In this document: positions 14,674-26,356 of the stretch, one piece after another
How positions within the stretch are numbered: the stretch's first letter is position 1
How the letters are laid out: each line of letters starts with the position of its first letter
Assembly: GCA_004123355.1 (NCBI GenBank)
Contig: SCHM01000003.1
Span: forward strand, 2,995,058-3,059,057
DNA length: 64,000 bases
DNA from: Amphirosellinia nigrospora
Taxonomy: Eukaryota > Ascomycota > Sordariomycetes > Xylariales > Xylariaceae
Direction: 5' to 3'
Notes under the pieces: model-generated
The model's input: only the letters and a program-made list of their open reading frames with translations
What the model was told of the DNA's origin: nothing
The model's database searches: none
Translations under genes and position numbers: made by a program

Positions 14674-17600
14674 TATAAATTTATTAAATAAGCTAAAAAT
14701 AAAACTTTATATTTATATAATTTATATTTAGTTTTAAATATAATAAAGTTTTTATTATCTAAGTATATATAGATTTATTAAACGTTTATTAAATATTAAT
14801 TTTTATAAAAATTTTAGCTTTTATAATATAAGCTAATATTTTTTTAATTAAAATATTAAATATTAATTTTTTTTATTAATATATTAATTTTATAATAATT
14901 TATATAAAATTTAAATTTTTTATTAGCTTTAAATACGAATAAAATAAATGTAGCAAAAATATACTATTAAATTCGATAAATTTTTTTTTTAGGTTTTTTA
15001 TTATATATTTTTTTATTATTTTTAGCTTTTTTAAAAATATATAATAAAATAAATTATCGAAAAAATTATTCTAGCTTTTTTTAAAAACAAATTTAATATA
15101 ATAATCTATTAATTAATTAAATAATAAAATATTTAAATCTATTTTATTAAAAGTTTTAAATAAATAATAATATTTTTAAATATTTATTTTTATGTTTTAT
15201 AAATTAGCTTTTTTTTTTTTTTTTTAAAAAAAAGCTTAGCTTTTTGTTTATTTTATATAATTAAATCGATTTTATATATATTTATAATATAAATTTATTA
15301 TTTTTTATAAAATATATATTATAAAAATAAAGCAGTTTTAATTATTATAATATTTGCGATCGGTTAATATTTATATTATTTTATTAGTTTTTTCGTAATT
15401 AATACGGCTTATATTTATTATATTTTTACGCCGATTTTATAAATAAAAGTATTTCGCGCGCGTTTTAAAAGTTAAAATCTACGTCTTTAATAGCTACTAA
15501 TTAGCGGTTTATTTTAGCTAGTTTTTTATTATAATAATTATTAAATTAAACTTTTTTAAAAATAACGTATTATTTATAAGCTATTTTATTAGTTTAAAAA
15601 TTTTTTTTTTTAAATATAATAGTTATACTAAAAAAATTAACGTTAATTAATTTTTTTATAATATTTTATTAAATATTATATTTAAAAATAAAAATCCGTT
15701 TAATATTATAAGCTTATAAAATAAAGTTACGTTTATAATATATAATACTATATATTTTTTATAGCTTTTTAAAACTTTATTATTAAGTTATTAAATATTA
15801 TATATTTAAAATATTGTTTAAACGTTTTAAATTCGTTAATACGAAAAAACGCGTTTTTTAAATAGTTAGAAAATATTTTTAGCAAAAAAATATAATTATA
15901 TTATTAAAAGTTAAACAATATATTATAAATTTATAAAATATTTTATTTATAATAAATTATATTTTATTTTAATTATAATTAAAAGCATTTTTTTAAAGTT
16001 TTTTTTTATAAACAGAAATTTATAATAAAGCTTTTTAATATTTTATTAAAATTAAATATTATATTTAAAAACTATTTTTAATTTAAATTTATTTTTAATA
16101 AACATTTAATTTATTTATTATATATTTTATATATTTTTTATTTATAAAAAAATATCCGTTAGTTTTTATATTAAAATAGTTATAAATAATAAATATTTTT
16201 TTATTTAATACTAAATATATAATACTAAAAATAATTTTCCCCCGAAATATAAGTTTAAAAAATCTTTTTTATTATTAATATTTTTATTTACTAACGTTTT
16301 TTTTAAAAAAAGTTTATTTTTTTAAAATTAAACTTTTCTTATATTTTTTTCCAGAGCTTTTTTTTTATTATTTTTCATTATATTAAACGTATAAAATAAT
16401 TAATTACGTTTTTTTAGCTGCTATTTTTATTTTATTAAATATTTTTTTTAAAATATAGCTATATTTTTAATAATAAAACATTTTTTTTTTTAATAACTAT
16501 TTTATTTCGTTTATAATAAATCGGTTTTAGTTTACTAAAAAAAAATAAATATTTATTATTATTTTACTAAAAGTAAAAAATTTATTATTTTAAACTAAAT
16601 ATAAAAATTAAATAACTTAAGCTAATATTAATACTAATATTTAAATTATTAATATTAAAACTATTTATAGCTTTTTTTTAACATTAGTTTTTTTAAATTA
16701 TAAATAAGCTATTTATTATATAAATAAAGTTTTATAAATATAACTTTATTTAAATATTTATTTATTTAATTTTTTAAAACGAATAAAAATCGAATATAAA
16801 CTTTTTTTTTATAATAAAAATAAAATATTTTTATTTTCTAATAAAACAAACGAAACTAATTCTTAAAGCTTTAAAATTTTTCTAAAAATTTTAATTTAAA
16901 AATAATTTATTTTATACGAACTTTTTTTTTTTAGTTAATATTATATATTATTATTTAAAATATTTTATTAATTTTTTAAATATTATAATTCGGTTTAAGT
17001 TTTTTTTTTTTAAATAAAGCTATAAATTTTAATAACTTTATTTTTTAAGTATAATTTAATATTATTTATTTTTACGCTATTTATAGCAAACTAATTATAA
17101 TTAATTATTAAATAATTAATTATAGTTTAAAACTATATTTTAAAATTAATTTTATTTTAAGCAAAATTATTAAAAAAAACTTATATTTTAATTTTATTTA
17201 ATTTTTTAATATATTTATTATTTTTAACAATATTTATATTAAATAAAATAATATTATAGTTATTTTTAATTAAATTAATAATAATTTAATTAGTTTTATT
17301 TAATTTTTTTTTTTTATATTAAGTTTAGCTTAAAATATAGCGATTTTTTTACTAATTATATTAATTTTTTTTTTTTAATATTATAATAATTTTATAATAT
17401 TTAAAATATTATTAAAATTAATATTAATAATATTACTTTTTTAATATAAATTTTAAATTAAATAGTTATAAATATAAAATATTAAATATTAAATTTTTAT
17501 TTTTTAAAAAAAAGCTTTATAATTTTTAATATAAATATTATTAAAAACTACTTAGTTTATATAACTATTAAAATCTAAAAATATAATTTTATTAATTTTT

Positions 17601-18243
17601 ATAATTATAGCAAAATAAAAACTTAGTTTATTATTTTAAACTATTAAAACTACTAATTTATTAATAGTTATTTAAACTTAATTATATAAAATAGTTTATA
17701 TTTTAATATATTTAAATAAATTAAAATATTTTTATAAAATTGTTATAAATACTAAAAATAAAATTTTTAGAAATATTTTAAAACTTATTTTTTTTTTCTT
17801 TATTTTTAATTATAATATAACCGGTTATATAAATATTAACAATAAATATAAAAATAAATTAAACAAAAAACGTTAATAAAACTTATTTTTTAAAATATTT
17901 TATAAATATAAAAATATAAATTAATTAAATTGCTAAAATTAAAAACAACTTTTTTTCGGGCAGCTATATAAGCTATATTAGCCGTAATAACTATATTATT
18001 ATTTCGTACTATAATTTAACACTATTAAAAATTTTCGCTTTAATATTAATATATTTAATATAATATCGAAAATTTTTATTTTAACGTTAATCTAAATCTA
18101 AAGTCGGAAAATAATAAATTTTAATTAATATAGCTAGCTATAACAAAAATATAAATTACATAAATTAATATATCTATTCGAAAAAAATATTAAATAATTA
18201 AATTTAAAAAAATATTAAAATTAAATAGTATTAATTTTTTAAT

Positions 18244-18466
18244 TATTATAATTAATATTTTTTATAAAAGCAAAGTTCTTAGTTAAAGTCCTATTTATAT
18301 ATTAATCAAAAAATACTAAGCTAGATTTAAGATCTAGCGGCTAATTTTATTTATAAGGATTTTGTATATATGCACGGTGGGGCTGATCATGTGACTATAA
18401 GTAAGTCCTGCAGGGACCCACTGTATCCACTGTATCCACTGTATCTGGTCAGCCACCCGTGACTAT
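18244..18466. repeat. Right LTR with an unmutated distal half
   Basis: Direct repeat partner of 11,603-11,823. Its left half is mutated, mainly G-to-A compared with the other copy (AAAG for GGGG). Positions 18,361-18,466 are GC-normal and keep what looks like the ancestral sequence, including a triplicated ACTGTATCC motif and a GTGAC near the end. For the minus-strand element this is the upstream, promoter-bearing LTR. Confidence 0.8.
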
Positions 18467-18675
18467 ATAACGCTATAATATATTTTATTATTAATTATTT
18501 TTATATAATTATTATTAAAATAATTTATAAAATATTTTTAATATATTAAAAATATAAAATTTTATAACGAACTAATAAATATTTTAGTTTAAAATAAAAA
18601 TAATATAATAATAATTTATATTATTTTTATAACTATATAAATAATAAGCCGGGCTAATAATAATAAAAAAACAGC

Positions 18676-18712
<37 letters not shown>

Positions 18713-19295
18713 CGTTTTAGCAAAACTAAAATAAAAACTAACGTTATTTAGATTATTTATTTAGCTAAATTAATAAAAATATTAAAAAAGTTTAACGTTA
18801 AATTAATAACTTTAAAAATAATAATTATAATAATAATAATTAAAGCTTAGCAACTAATATATAAAAAATAATAATAATAAAGCTTTACGGGCGCTATATA
18901 TTTAATATAACTTAGATCGGCCGGCCAAAGTAAACTAGGAGTAATAAAAACAACAAACAAAAATATTTTTTTCGCTTAAAATAAAAAAAAAACAAAATAA
19001 AAATAAACTATTAAACTATTTAATAATAAATTATATAAATATATAAATAATATTTATAAAAAAAATAATAATATAATATAAATTTATTATATATATTAAT
19101 AATTAAATATATATTAATATTAAGTTTAATAGCTATTAATATTATATATATTATTAAAATAATTTAAATATATATTAAAAGTTTATAATTGTTTAATTAA
19201 ACTATATATAAGTTAGTATTAATTTTAGCTATTATTTAAAAAGTATATATATATAATATATATAACTATTTATTTATAAATTTTAAACTATATAA

Positions 19296-19328
<33 letters not shown>

Positions 19329-19540
19329 CGGTTAATATTTATATAAATAAATTAATTATTACTATTTATATAATTATTTATATTTATTTAATTATATAAT
19401 AATAATTAACTTTATAATATTTATATTAAATATAAATTATAAAGTATTTATTACTATAATATATTAATAAACAATTTATTTATTATATTTTATATAAATT
19501 ATACGCTTATTAACTAAAACCTAAAAAAAACAACTAAATC

Positions 19541-19972
19541 TGCTTTCTTTAAAAAAGTATATTAAATTACGTACTAACTAGCGATCTACTTATATATCAC
19601 TAAATAGATTACCCGGTTGCTTACTTAATATATATAGCAGTGCGCCGGGGCTTAACTAGTAGCTAGTACTCCCGTTAGGTACCTTATACTAGAAATGCCT
19701 TAGTTAAGCTTGGTAGCAATATATAGATAGATCAATACAGACACATCACTGAATCTGACAACAAGGGACCCCTACTGGCATCAAAATTTATCCCCATTTT
19801 CAAACCACCTTTCTAGCCCTCGCACACCGAACATGCCAAAGTCCTATGCGTCGCGATGAACTCCGAACGCCCGTTGAATAAGATTGCCGCGCCTTTAATA
19901 GCGGCCACCGGTTTCATCGCGTCTTCTGGATCGCGCAAGTTTGAAATGTAATGATATAATTTATTCAGACGA
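19541..19972. other. Heterochromatin-to-gene transition, no gene
   Basis: Base composition changes from AT-only to normal between about 19,540 and 19,700, with scattered TAGCTAGTA-type words. The rest is 3' flank of the PLAC8 gene. No gene, RNA or boundary element was recognised. Confidence 0.6.
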
Positions 19973-20689
19973 TCACTGGGGGTGATACGCAGGCTGTGGC
20001 GGCGGCATATGCATGCCTGGCTGGGCCTGATAACCTTGCGCGTTGGGTTGCGCCTGTTGTCGAATCTTGACCTCGTTATCTTGTTGGATAAGTGCGCAGC
20101 ACGGGCACCTGTGCGCGCGTAGAAACATGTCAGTCGGGATACGAAACAAGAAGCGTAAGGGATCGAGCATAGCATCTCATTATACGCACCAGTACGATAT
20201 GCAGCAGTCGTTGCACCCGCTACCCTTGATGCCGTATCGCTCACGGATCTCACCACGTTTAACCATGGCATAGCTGTATTAGACGAGTTAGCCAGACGGT
20301 CCCATCGTTCACTGAAAACGTGCTACGAATCAAAAGGGGAAGGCAAGAGCTTACATCCAGCCGCAGCCAGTGAAACAACTGATGGCGGTATAAATAAGAC
20401 AGTCAGAGTTCAGCATATCCGCGCTCTGCATCGAGGGGTCGCGAATGCGCTCCGAGGTCTGGCCTAGGAGGAGACATGGCAAGAACCAGCCCAATAGACA
20501 CGAGGAGCACGGCTCGCAACTGCAGATTCCCGTCTGCCACTCATTCCTCTCCTTTCCCAAGTGACCGTGAGGTTGTTGGCTTACTGCCATGGGCGCTGGG
20601 AGTGCATAGAGTTGTCCTTGACCTTGTGGTGGTGCTTGGGGCTGGCCGTATACACCTTCCTCCTGGCCGTACTTCTCTGGCGTCGGCAT
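19973..20689 (-). CDS. PLAC8 (Cys-rich) family protein, 3 exons
   Basis: Exons on the minus strand are 20,689-20,355, 20,273-20,190 and 20,108-19,973, giving 184 residues in a clean frame. Introns of 81 bp each use GTAAGC...ACAG and GTGCGT...ACAG, and both junctions restore family codons. The first ~50 residues are Pro/Gln/Gly-rich. The PLAC8 domain follows: a Cys cluster (CSCEPCSSC), a hydrophobic stretch GWFLPCLLLG, the QTSERI motif, then RYGIKGSGCNDCC and the C-P-C-C-ALIQQDNEV end. PLAC8 proteins in fungi and plants are small membrane-associated Cys-rich proteins, linked in other lineages to metal handling or cell size. The C-terminal tail is again Gln/Pro-rich. The family is certain; the physiological role is not. 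Confidence 0.88.
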
Positions 20690-22008
20690 TTTGAAGGAGA
20701 GAATACTGCTGCTCCTGGACTATATTATTTTGCGAGTGGTGTCGAAGATAGCTGGAAGTGGACGGATTAAGACGACGAAGTCAGCTCAAGAACAAAGAAG
20801 TGATGCAGCGAATCACAAGTGCATACACGATTATTAAGAGACTCCCAGAACGAAAATAATAAAACGGGATATGGAAGAGGCTGGTATGAAATAAATATCG
20901 TATAAGTAAGACACTTTCATGTGCTTCGCCAACAACAGTTACACGGCCGTAGCTCTGACGCCACCCCAATCTTCAGGGGACGCAGCCTCACTCGCTGGGG
21001 AAATGAGTACAACCCTACATAGGTATTCGGTGTCCGATCTTACCTGGCCCTTCCAGCAAACTGCTGTTTACATTGGTCACTACATCAATCAGTGGAAACT
21101 ATCAAGACCCGTGCAGACCCGCAGCTTCGATGCCTTGCACTGCCCCTCGCTACATGGTACATGCGGCTGATATACACCACCTACTAAGGGATACGCAAAG
21201 GAGTCTATATTGAGATTACGTTGTAGTACGTAAATGACCCTTCTATAACCGGCCGAAAGACTTAGACCTCGGATCTGATCTACGCCACAAGGATTTTGCC
21301 AACCCCAAGCTTTGCCGTAGGCCTACTTATTATATTTTTGGAATTAGGTTCCAGTCCACGCGAATGCCCCAGTCAATTGAGTTCGTGATGCTCGACTAGT
21401 AGGTACTATTGATAGCCAAAGTATGTGTATCAGTATGCCGTCGCATGTTGTTGAAGCGTAGCTAAGCTTTTAGTTTGAATCGAAAGGATTAACGATTACT
21501 CGAGTACATAGAACCGGTAGTTTTATACATGTGTCAGGCTGATGTCAGCGTGTTGGCTGTGGTGATGCACTTCGCCCGAATCATAGCCTCTCGTCAGACT
21601 GTCGCAGCAGCTATTGTTGGTGGGCCTTATTATTGTGAGACACAGGGCTCTGCAGATATCTTGTGCTTGTGCGCTTCTACACAGACTGACTCGTTCATGC
21701 AAGTAGCCGCAACGACGCCAGACGCACAACCTACTATACAGCCCGACTAAAGAGCCGGACCCTTTCACTGAATAGGCTCGGGCATACGATATAGTAACCA
21801 TCTAGGTATGTTATGAATAGCTTTAGGAAGGAGCTTGCAAGCATGGGCGACTAACACAATGCTTGTTAACTAGATGATTATATAGGAATAGCGAATGCTA
21901 AACACGCATTCCCTGTCGCTTTTGTGAAGCATCGTTTGACCTATGTATGATCCCGATACGCTACCCAACAGCTAACGCTACATTCTAGAGCCAGAGCAGA
22001 TGTTGCAT
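20690..22008. other. Intergenic, no gene recognised
   Basis: Upstream flank of the PLAC8 gene and downstream flank of the lectin gene. Only short ORFs on both strands, none with homology I recognise. No RNA gene or repeat seen. Confidence 0.6.
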
Positions 22009-22747
22009 TCATGGAGTCGTGGTGGCATTGGTAAGCGGCCAGTTGATGCCCTTGTCCGCAGCACCCGTGTTTCCCAATCCCGCGCAGCTGTATAGGCCGA
22101 CCGGGTTGTTTTCTGTAGCTCGCATGTACTGGAGATCGATGCACTCCTCTGTGTCTCAAATATCAGCTCCTCGGTTTCTGTGAAACAGACCAAACGACCC
22201 GTAGGAGGTTCTGAGACCACTTACGCGGGCTGGACAGCTGGACAGCGATCCGTCCATCAGCCATGACGTTCCACTTCTGTCCGTCCGAGGTATCAGAGCA
22301 CTCCGTGATGGAGAGGTTAGCCATATCCTTCCAGTTCGCTATCGAGACGTCATATTATGTTAGTATCAAATTCACCATGACTTTCATGAATGTTGTCGAC
22401 TCGACTGCTCACCCTTGGCGCCAGCATCAACACAGAGCGTGGTGCCCGCTAGCTGGATCTTCGTGTCGGTGCCTTCCTTGATATACCATTGTTGCTCTGC
22501 CGTGGTTGCGGCTGTCTGGCTGCACGTAGTCAAAGAGTTAGGATCGCCCGCTTCAAATAAGAGTCCCTGGGCAAGCTGGGGATGAGACGAACACGACAAG
22601 AGCGCTTCCGGCGGTGCGGGCCTTGGGCACCACGACGAACTTGGTGTTCACCATCGACGTGATATACACGGCACGGTAGCCCTCGGGCGGTGCCTGCGCG
22701 AGGCCGGCCGTGGCGAAGGCGCACACGAGAAGAGAGCTGAGCAGCAT
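22009..22747 (-). CDS. Secreted ricin-B-type (beta-trefoil) lectin, 4 exons
   Basis: Exons on the minus strand are 22,747-22,593, 22,519-22,413, 22,338-22,225 and 22,148-22,009; together 171 residues without any frame break. Each junction rebuilds a sensible codon, and intron 1 has a perfect CTAAC branch site before its acceptor. The protein begins with a signal peptide (MLLSSLLVCAFATAGLAQ). It then follows ricin-B-lectin spacing: a beta-rich TKFVVV segment, QQWYI, LCVDAG, a second QKW motif, and CIDLQ in the last repeat. Only the carbohydrate-binding fold is present; there is no catalytic chain, so this is a lectin and not a ribosome-inactivating toxin. Likely role is sugar binding outside the cell, for example wall or host glycans. 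Single short domain proteins like this are common in fungal secretomes. Confidence 0.85.
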
Positions 22748-23984
22748 ATTTGCGATTATTCTTCTGCTTCTTCTGCTTCGTTCGAGCTCGGGAAAGTTTA
22801 TTTCGACTAGTATTTCCGACGCTGGGGAGTGTGGATCGCCTTTACCGGTAACGTATGTCGGCGAAAGGGGAGGAAGACATGAACCCATTCATATGTCTGG
22901 CGACCGGGGGACTCGAGATATGCCTTGGGTCCCCTCCCCGCAATCCCAATTTACGGCAATGTCATTCACGCCTGATTCTGTAGCCAATCTCCACGAGGCA
23001 CCAATTTATTTAGACTCGCTCCGTAGCAGGGACCCAGGATGGTTCCACGCCTCGGAGGCAGGCGTACCACCTCTCCGCCCATGTACCGTCGCCGAACAAT
23101 TATTAAACTGGCGAATCCGGATGTTTGGCCTACCTCGCTGAGTCGCCGGCAGATCTCGAGAGAGACACGAGCACCAATGAAATCCGCGGCTATTTATATC
23201 GCCTCCTATAGGTGTTCTTGTCGCGGGTGATCTTCTCGTCTTCGGCTAATATGTTTCTGCGACAGCCGTTGGAGATACTTCAACCGTTTTTTGACGGCGA
23301 TCTCGATATCCCGGTGTGTATTAGACTGAAATGACGTGAAGAGGCCAAGGGATATATGTTTAGGTAACCGCACCTCGTTCTTGCGACTATTCAAAATGAA
23401 AGCTTCACGAAGGAAATAGAACTAGCATCGCGATTATATGAGTCTCGGGCAACTGGGTTTTGGGGAAGAATTTCCTACGATTTGGGACCACAGTTAGATT
23501 GGATTTGAGAATAGTTACTTGTTTTCTGTTCAATGAACGCTCTATATAGTAATGCAGATAATCCATTAACACTGCCCATACGTATAAGAAGACCCCTATT
23601 CGGCGGGTGGGAGGTCTACGGGCTATATCTACATCTCGTCGCTTTCCTCCGCCTATTTTAAGCCCCTGTTTTTCTGTTGTAATCACCGTCTCGGTGCATT
23701 GTAGAAGGTCATGTGCGTACGAAGTGAGCTGAAAGCTCAGGCCTTGGTATATATGTTTAGGTCTCAGTCATACGTAACATTGCCCTTCAGAAAATCTGCA
23801 TACTTATATCACATTCAAATCGTATTCAAATAGTATTATGTCATTTCCTATTTTCGTAATATCGTATGGACCGTAAGTATAAATCATAATTTGGGTTCGC
23901 TAAATTGTCCGTTCCTTTCATTCTCCCTCACACCCTTCAACATTACCGTAAATCATCCGGCACTAAATCCTTTTTTCTTAGGAT
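22748..23984. other. Intergenic, no gene recognised
   Basis: Promoter side of the lectin gene and 3' flank of the repeat-rich gene. The part 23,720-23,900 is richer in A/T and has a small direct repeat (GTATTCAAAT). Nothing else supported. Confidence 0.55.
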
Positions 23985-26356
23985 TTATATCATCATGTGT
24001 TCAGAGATATCATTCTCCGCACCACAGCTAGTACACGTATGTGTCATCTTGCGACCCGAAGTGAAAGCAGAGCCTGTCGACATCTCATTCCCGGCGCCCG
24101 GAACTTGTTCCGGAACTCCCTTCGTAGTCTGTCTAGCAGGGTCCTCGGCGGTATTTCCGACCGCAGTAGTGGTAGTATTCCTAACGCCTGCTGCCAGTGA
24201 CTGTGAAGGCGCGGAGGATGATGGTGAGTTGCTCAGATATCTATTTAGATGCGGTTGTTGTGGCTGCTGTTCGCGGCGATGCTCTTTCTCGGCTCGCATT
24301 TGCTCTAAATTGATGCCAGAAGGCGTACCTGACGACAGAACATTATATTTCCCGCCGTGAGACGAATCTGTGGAAGAACGCCCGATGCTTTGGGTCTCGG
24401 CAGCTGCGTTTCCGTCAGAGGGGACGGTACGCTGCTCGTTCTGCGTCGTACCCGAGAGGCTGCTGTACTCGGTTGGTGTACACTGGTATTTGCGACACCT
24501 GAAGGGGTGCCATCCGACAACATGTCGTGATGCGGTTGCACGCGATTGTTAGCGCCGCTCAGCTGCGCGCCATTGTTAATTGACTCGGCAGTAGTGCTCT
24601 GAGATGTTTGGGTCTCAGGTAGTGACGACTGGCCCTGAGTAGCATCACGGTTGGCATGCTTGTTCACACTATAAGCACCAACTCCAGCTGCAGCAGCGGC
24701 AATGCCCGTTCACCAAGGTTAGAGCTTTCGTTCTGTCTTTGCGTGTTGTCAATCTTAGTATCGAGCGATTGCGCATTGGCCGAGATTGGTTCGCGAGTGG
24801 CCTCCCGAGACACTGTTCTCTGGTACTGGCGAACGCTCCTTGGAGCTGTCACGATTGGCAAACTTGTTCGCGCCATAAGCACCAGCTCCCACAACGGCGG
24901 CAGTAGCACCATATTTTCCAAGATGTGAGTCATCCTTTTCTTGGTGCCTGTTTCATTCTCGGCATTAAGAGGTTGCCTCTCGAGCGCCTTCTGCTGAGTT
25001 TGTCGTGAACGGGGGCAGCAACGAATGGCCTATGCGGAAGAGTTTGTTCCTTGCCATCATATTTGCTCACAATCTCCTCACCATTATTATGGCTGGGTTG
25101 TGCGAGGGCATTTGGCTTGCTCTCATTCAGTCTGTTAGAGCTATGTCCGGTCAGATTATCGTCTGTGGCCCTTGCTTCTCGGTCATTGTGTTTGTCGAGA
25201 TACTCGTGGGTGGCATAGCCACCCGCCGCAGCGGCACCAGCAGTAGCGAATCCTTCCTTGAAGCGGGAGTCTCGCTTGTGCTCATCGGCACGAGTTGGCT
25301 TTGTGGCGGCTACTGTTTCATTGTCATTGTTGACAAGAGGGAACGCTCGTTGCTGGTGAGATAATTCGTCTGTGGTAGTATTTCTTCGTGTTTGGATAAC
25401 CAGGGACTTGTCGATCGTTCACTACCATGACCTGTGACACCATTATCAATGCCCGTATTGGTCGCTGTGTCATATTGATCATGGAGCGGGTCTTGTTGCT
25501 GAGTAGTGGATTCATCACTACCATGGCCAATGACACCGTTGTAAATGCCCGTGTTGGAAATGCCGGTGCTGGAAATGCCCGTGTTGGTTGCCGTGTCATG
25601 TTGATCATGGAGCGATTTTTGTTGCTGAGCAGTGGATTCATCACTACCATGACCAGTGACACCGTTGTAAACGCCCGTACTAGTTGCTGTATCGTATTGA
25701 TCATGGAGCGATTTTTGTTGTTGAGCAGTGGATTCATCACTGCCATGTCCAGTAACTCCGTTGTAGACACCAGTGCCGAAGGGGATGTCGCCCCAGTAGG
25801 GCTCACTGTTTGCGGTGTTCGAAGAACCGCGCAACCCGCTCTGAATCTTGTTGTGATCGCCCTCATTGCTGCCGCCCAAGGTCTTTTTGATCGAGTTTAT
25901 GGCTGTGTTCTCGGCAGGAGTGTTCGCCGGTGTTTCGCGGCGAGATCAGTCGCCGGTTAAGTAGTCCTTTGTCTTCACCGAATGGGGGTTTGAGGCAGAC
26001 TTGTCATCGTAGATGTAGTTGTCGCTTTGTGCGGGGGCGCTGGGCTGAGTTCCTACCCGGCTATAGGCCCGGTCATGAAGCCTGGCTTGTCATCCCCTCT
26101 CTCGCGACTGGAGGGTAAATCGTCGGCCGGAATCCCAGTTTTCAGATCATTGCCCAAACTGCGTGGCGTTGCCTCGTTGAATTGGGCTTGTTGTGTAGGG
26201 TTCTCGTGGGCGAATGTGGGAATATTTGAAGTATGAGATGTAGAAGGCTCTCCTCGATGTTGTAAAGTATGTGCTGTGTTTGTGTTTGGATTGCTGGTTC
26301 TTCATTCAAAGGCGTCTCAGGATAAGCGCCGGGCCATCGAGGTTAATTGATGCCAT
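23985..26356 (-). CDS. Repeat-rich glycine-zipper protein, frame broken many times
   Basis: From an ATG at 26,356 a coherent low-complexity protein can be followed to a stop at 23,985, but only by stepping frame about ten times. The steps lie near 26,325, 26,300, 26,101, 26,075, 25,345, 24,990, 24,930, 24,815, 24,690 and 24,455, and there is a TGA at 25,946-25,948. Each step equals one missing base. The protein holds: an N-terminal Asn/Thr/Gln-rich part; a tandem array of ~32-residue units (NGVTGHGSDEST..QQ..LHDQYDTAT) around 25,400-25,790; then three Ala/Gly zipper modules of the type GAxAAxGGYxxHEY or VGAGAYGANKFANRD; and a repeated SGTPSG motif. Gly-zippers often form amphipathic membrane-active helices or assemblies. 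I do not recognise the family by name. It may be a live gene with sequence errors or a decaying one. Confidence 0.5.
25424..25790 (-). repeat. ~96-bp coding tandem repeat, four units
   Basis: Four units of about 96 bp, each encoding TG-YNGVTGHGSDEST plus a QQQ..LHDQYDTAT tail, lie in frame in one uninterrupted stretch. Units two and three are separated by an extra TGISSTGISN segment, and the fourth unit is truncated. Period and phase keep the frame, so unit number can vary without breaking the protein. Confidence 0.8.

Larger units (their letters stand above)
11603..18466 (-). mobile_element. RIP-inactivated Ty3/gypsy LTR retrotransposon
   Basis: Two direct repeats of about 222 bp (11,603-11,823 and 18,244-18,466) bound a 6.4-kb interior, giving a 6.9-kb element of normal size for a fungal LTR retrotransposon. 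A reverse-transcriptase relic reads on the minus strand at about 14,581-14,673. It lies roughly 3.6 kb from the right LTR, where gag would precede pol, and 2.8 kb from the left LTR, where RNase H and integrase would follow. The interior is T-rich on the plus strand, as expected for an A-rich minus-strand coding region. No intact frame remains, so the element is dead. Confidence 0.8.
1..19540. repeat. AT-rich RIP-degraded repeat block
   Basis: The whole stretch is made almost only of A and T, with remaining G and C mostly in CG or GC steps such as ACGTACG, AGCG and AAGCTT. No open reading frame of coding quality exists; the single short ORF at 11,211-11,393 is a homopolymer artefact. Long direct repeats, poly-A/T tracts and trinucleotide (TAA)n runs occur throughout. 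This is what RIP followed by decay does to transposon nests in Pezizomycotina, and such blocks form heterochromatin, centromeres or subtelomeres. Composition turns normal between about 19,540 and 19,680. Which chromosomal structure it belongs to cannot be decided from this window. Confidence 0.9.

Noticed and set aside
1-19540. Telomere, rDNA or CRISPR-like array in the AT-rich block
   Set aside because: No TTAGGG repeats, no rRNA similarity, and the tandem repeats are contiguous units without spacers.
22009-22747. Ricin-like toxin
   Set aside because: Only the B-type lectin fold is present; there is no ribosome-inactivating catalytic chain.
25427-25960. 177-codon plus-strand ORF opposite the repeat-rich gene
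   Set aside because: It is antisense to in-frame tandem repeats, which keep several frames open. Its hydrophobic repeats are a by-product.
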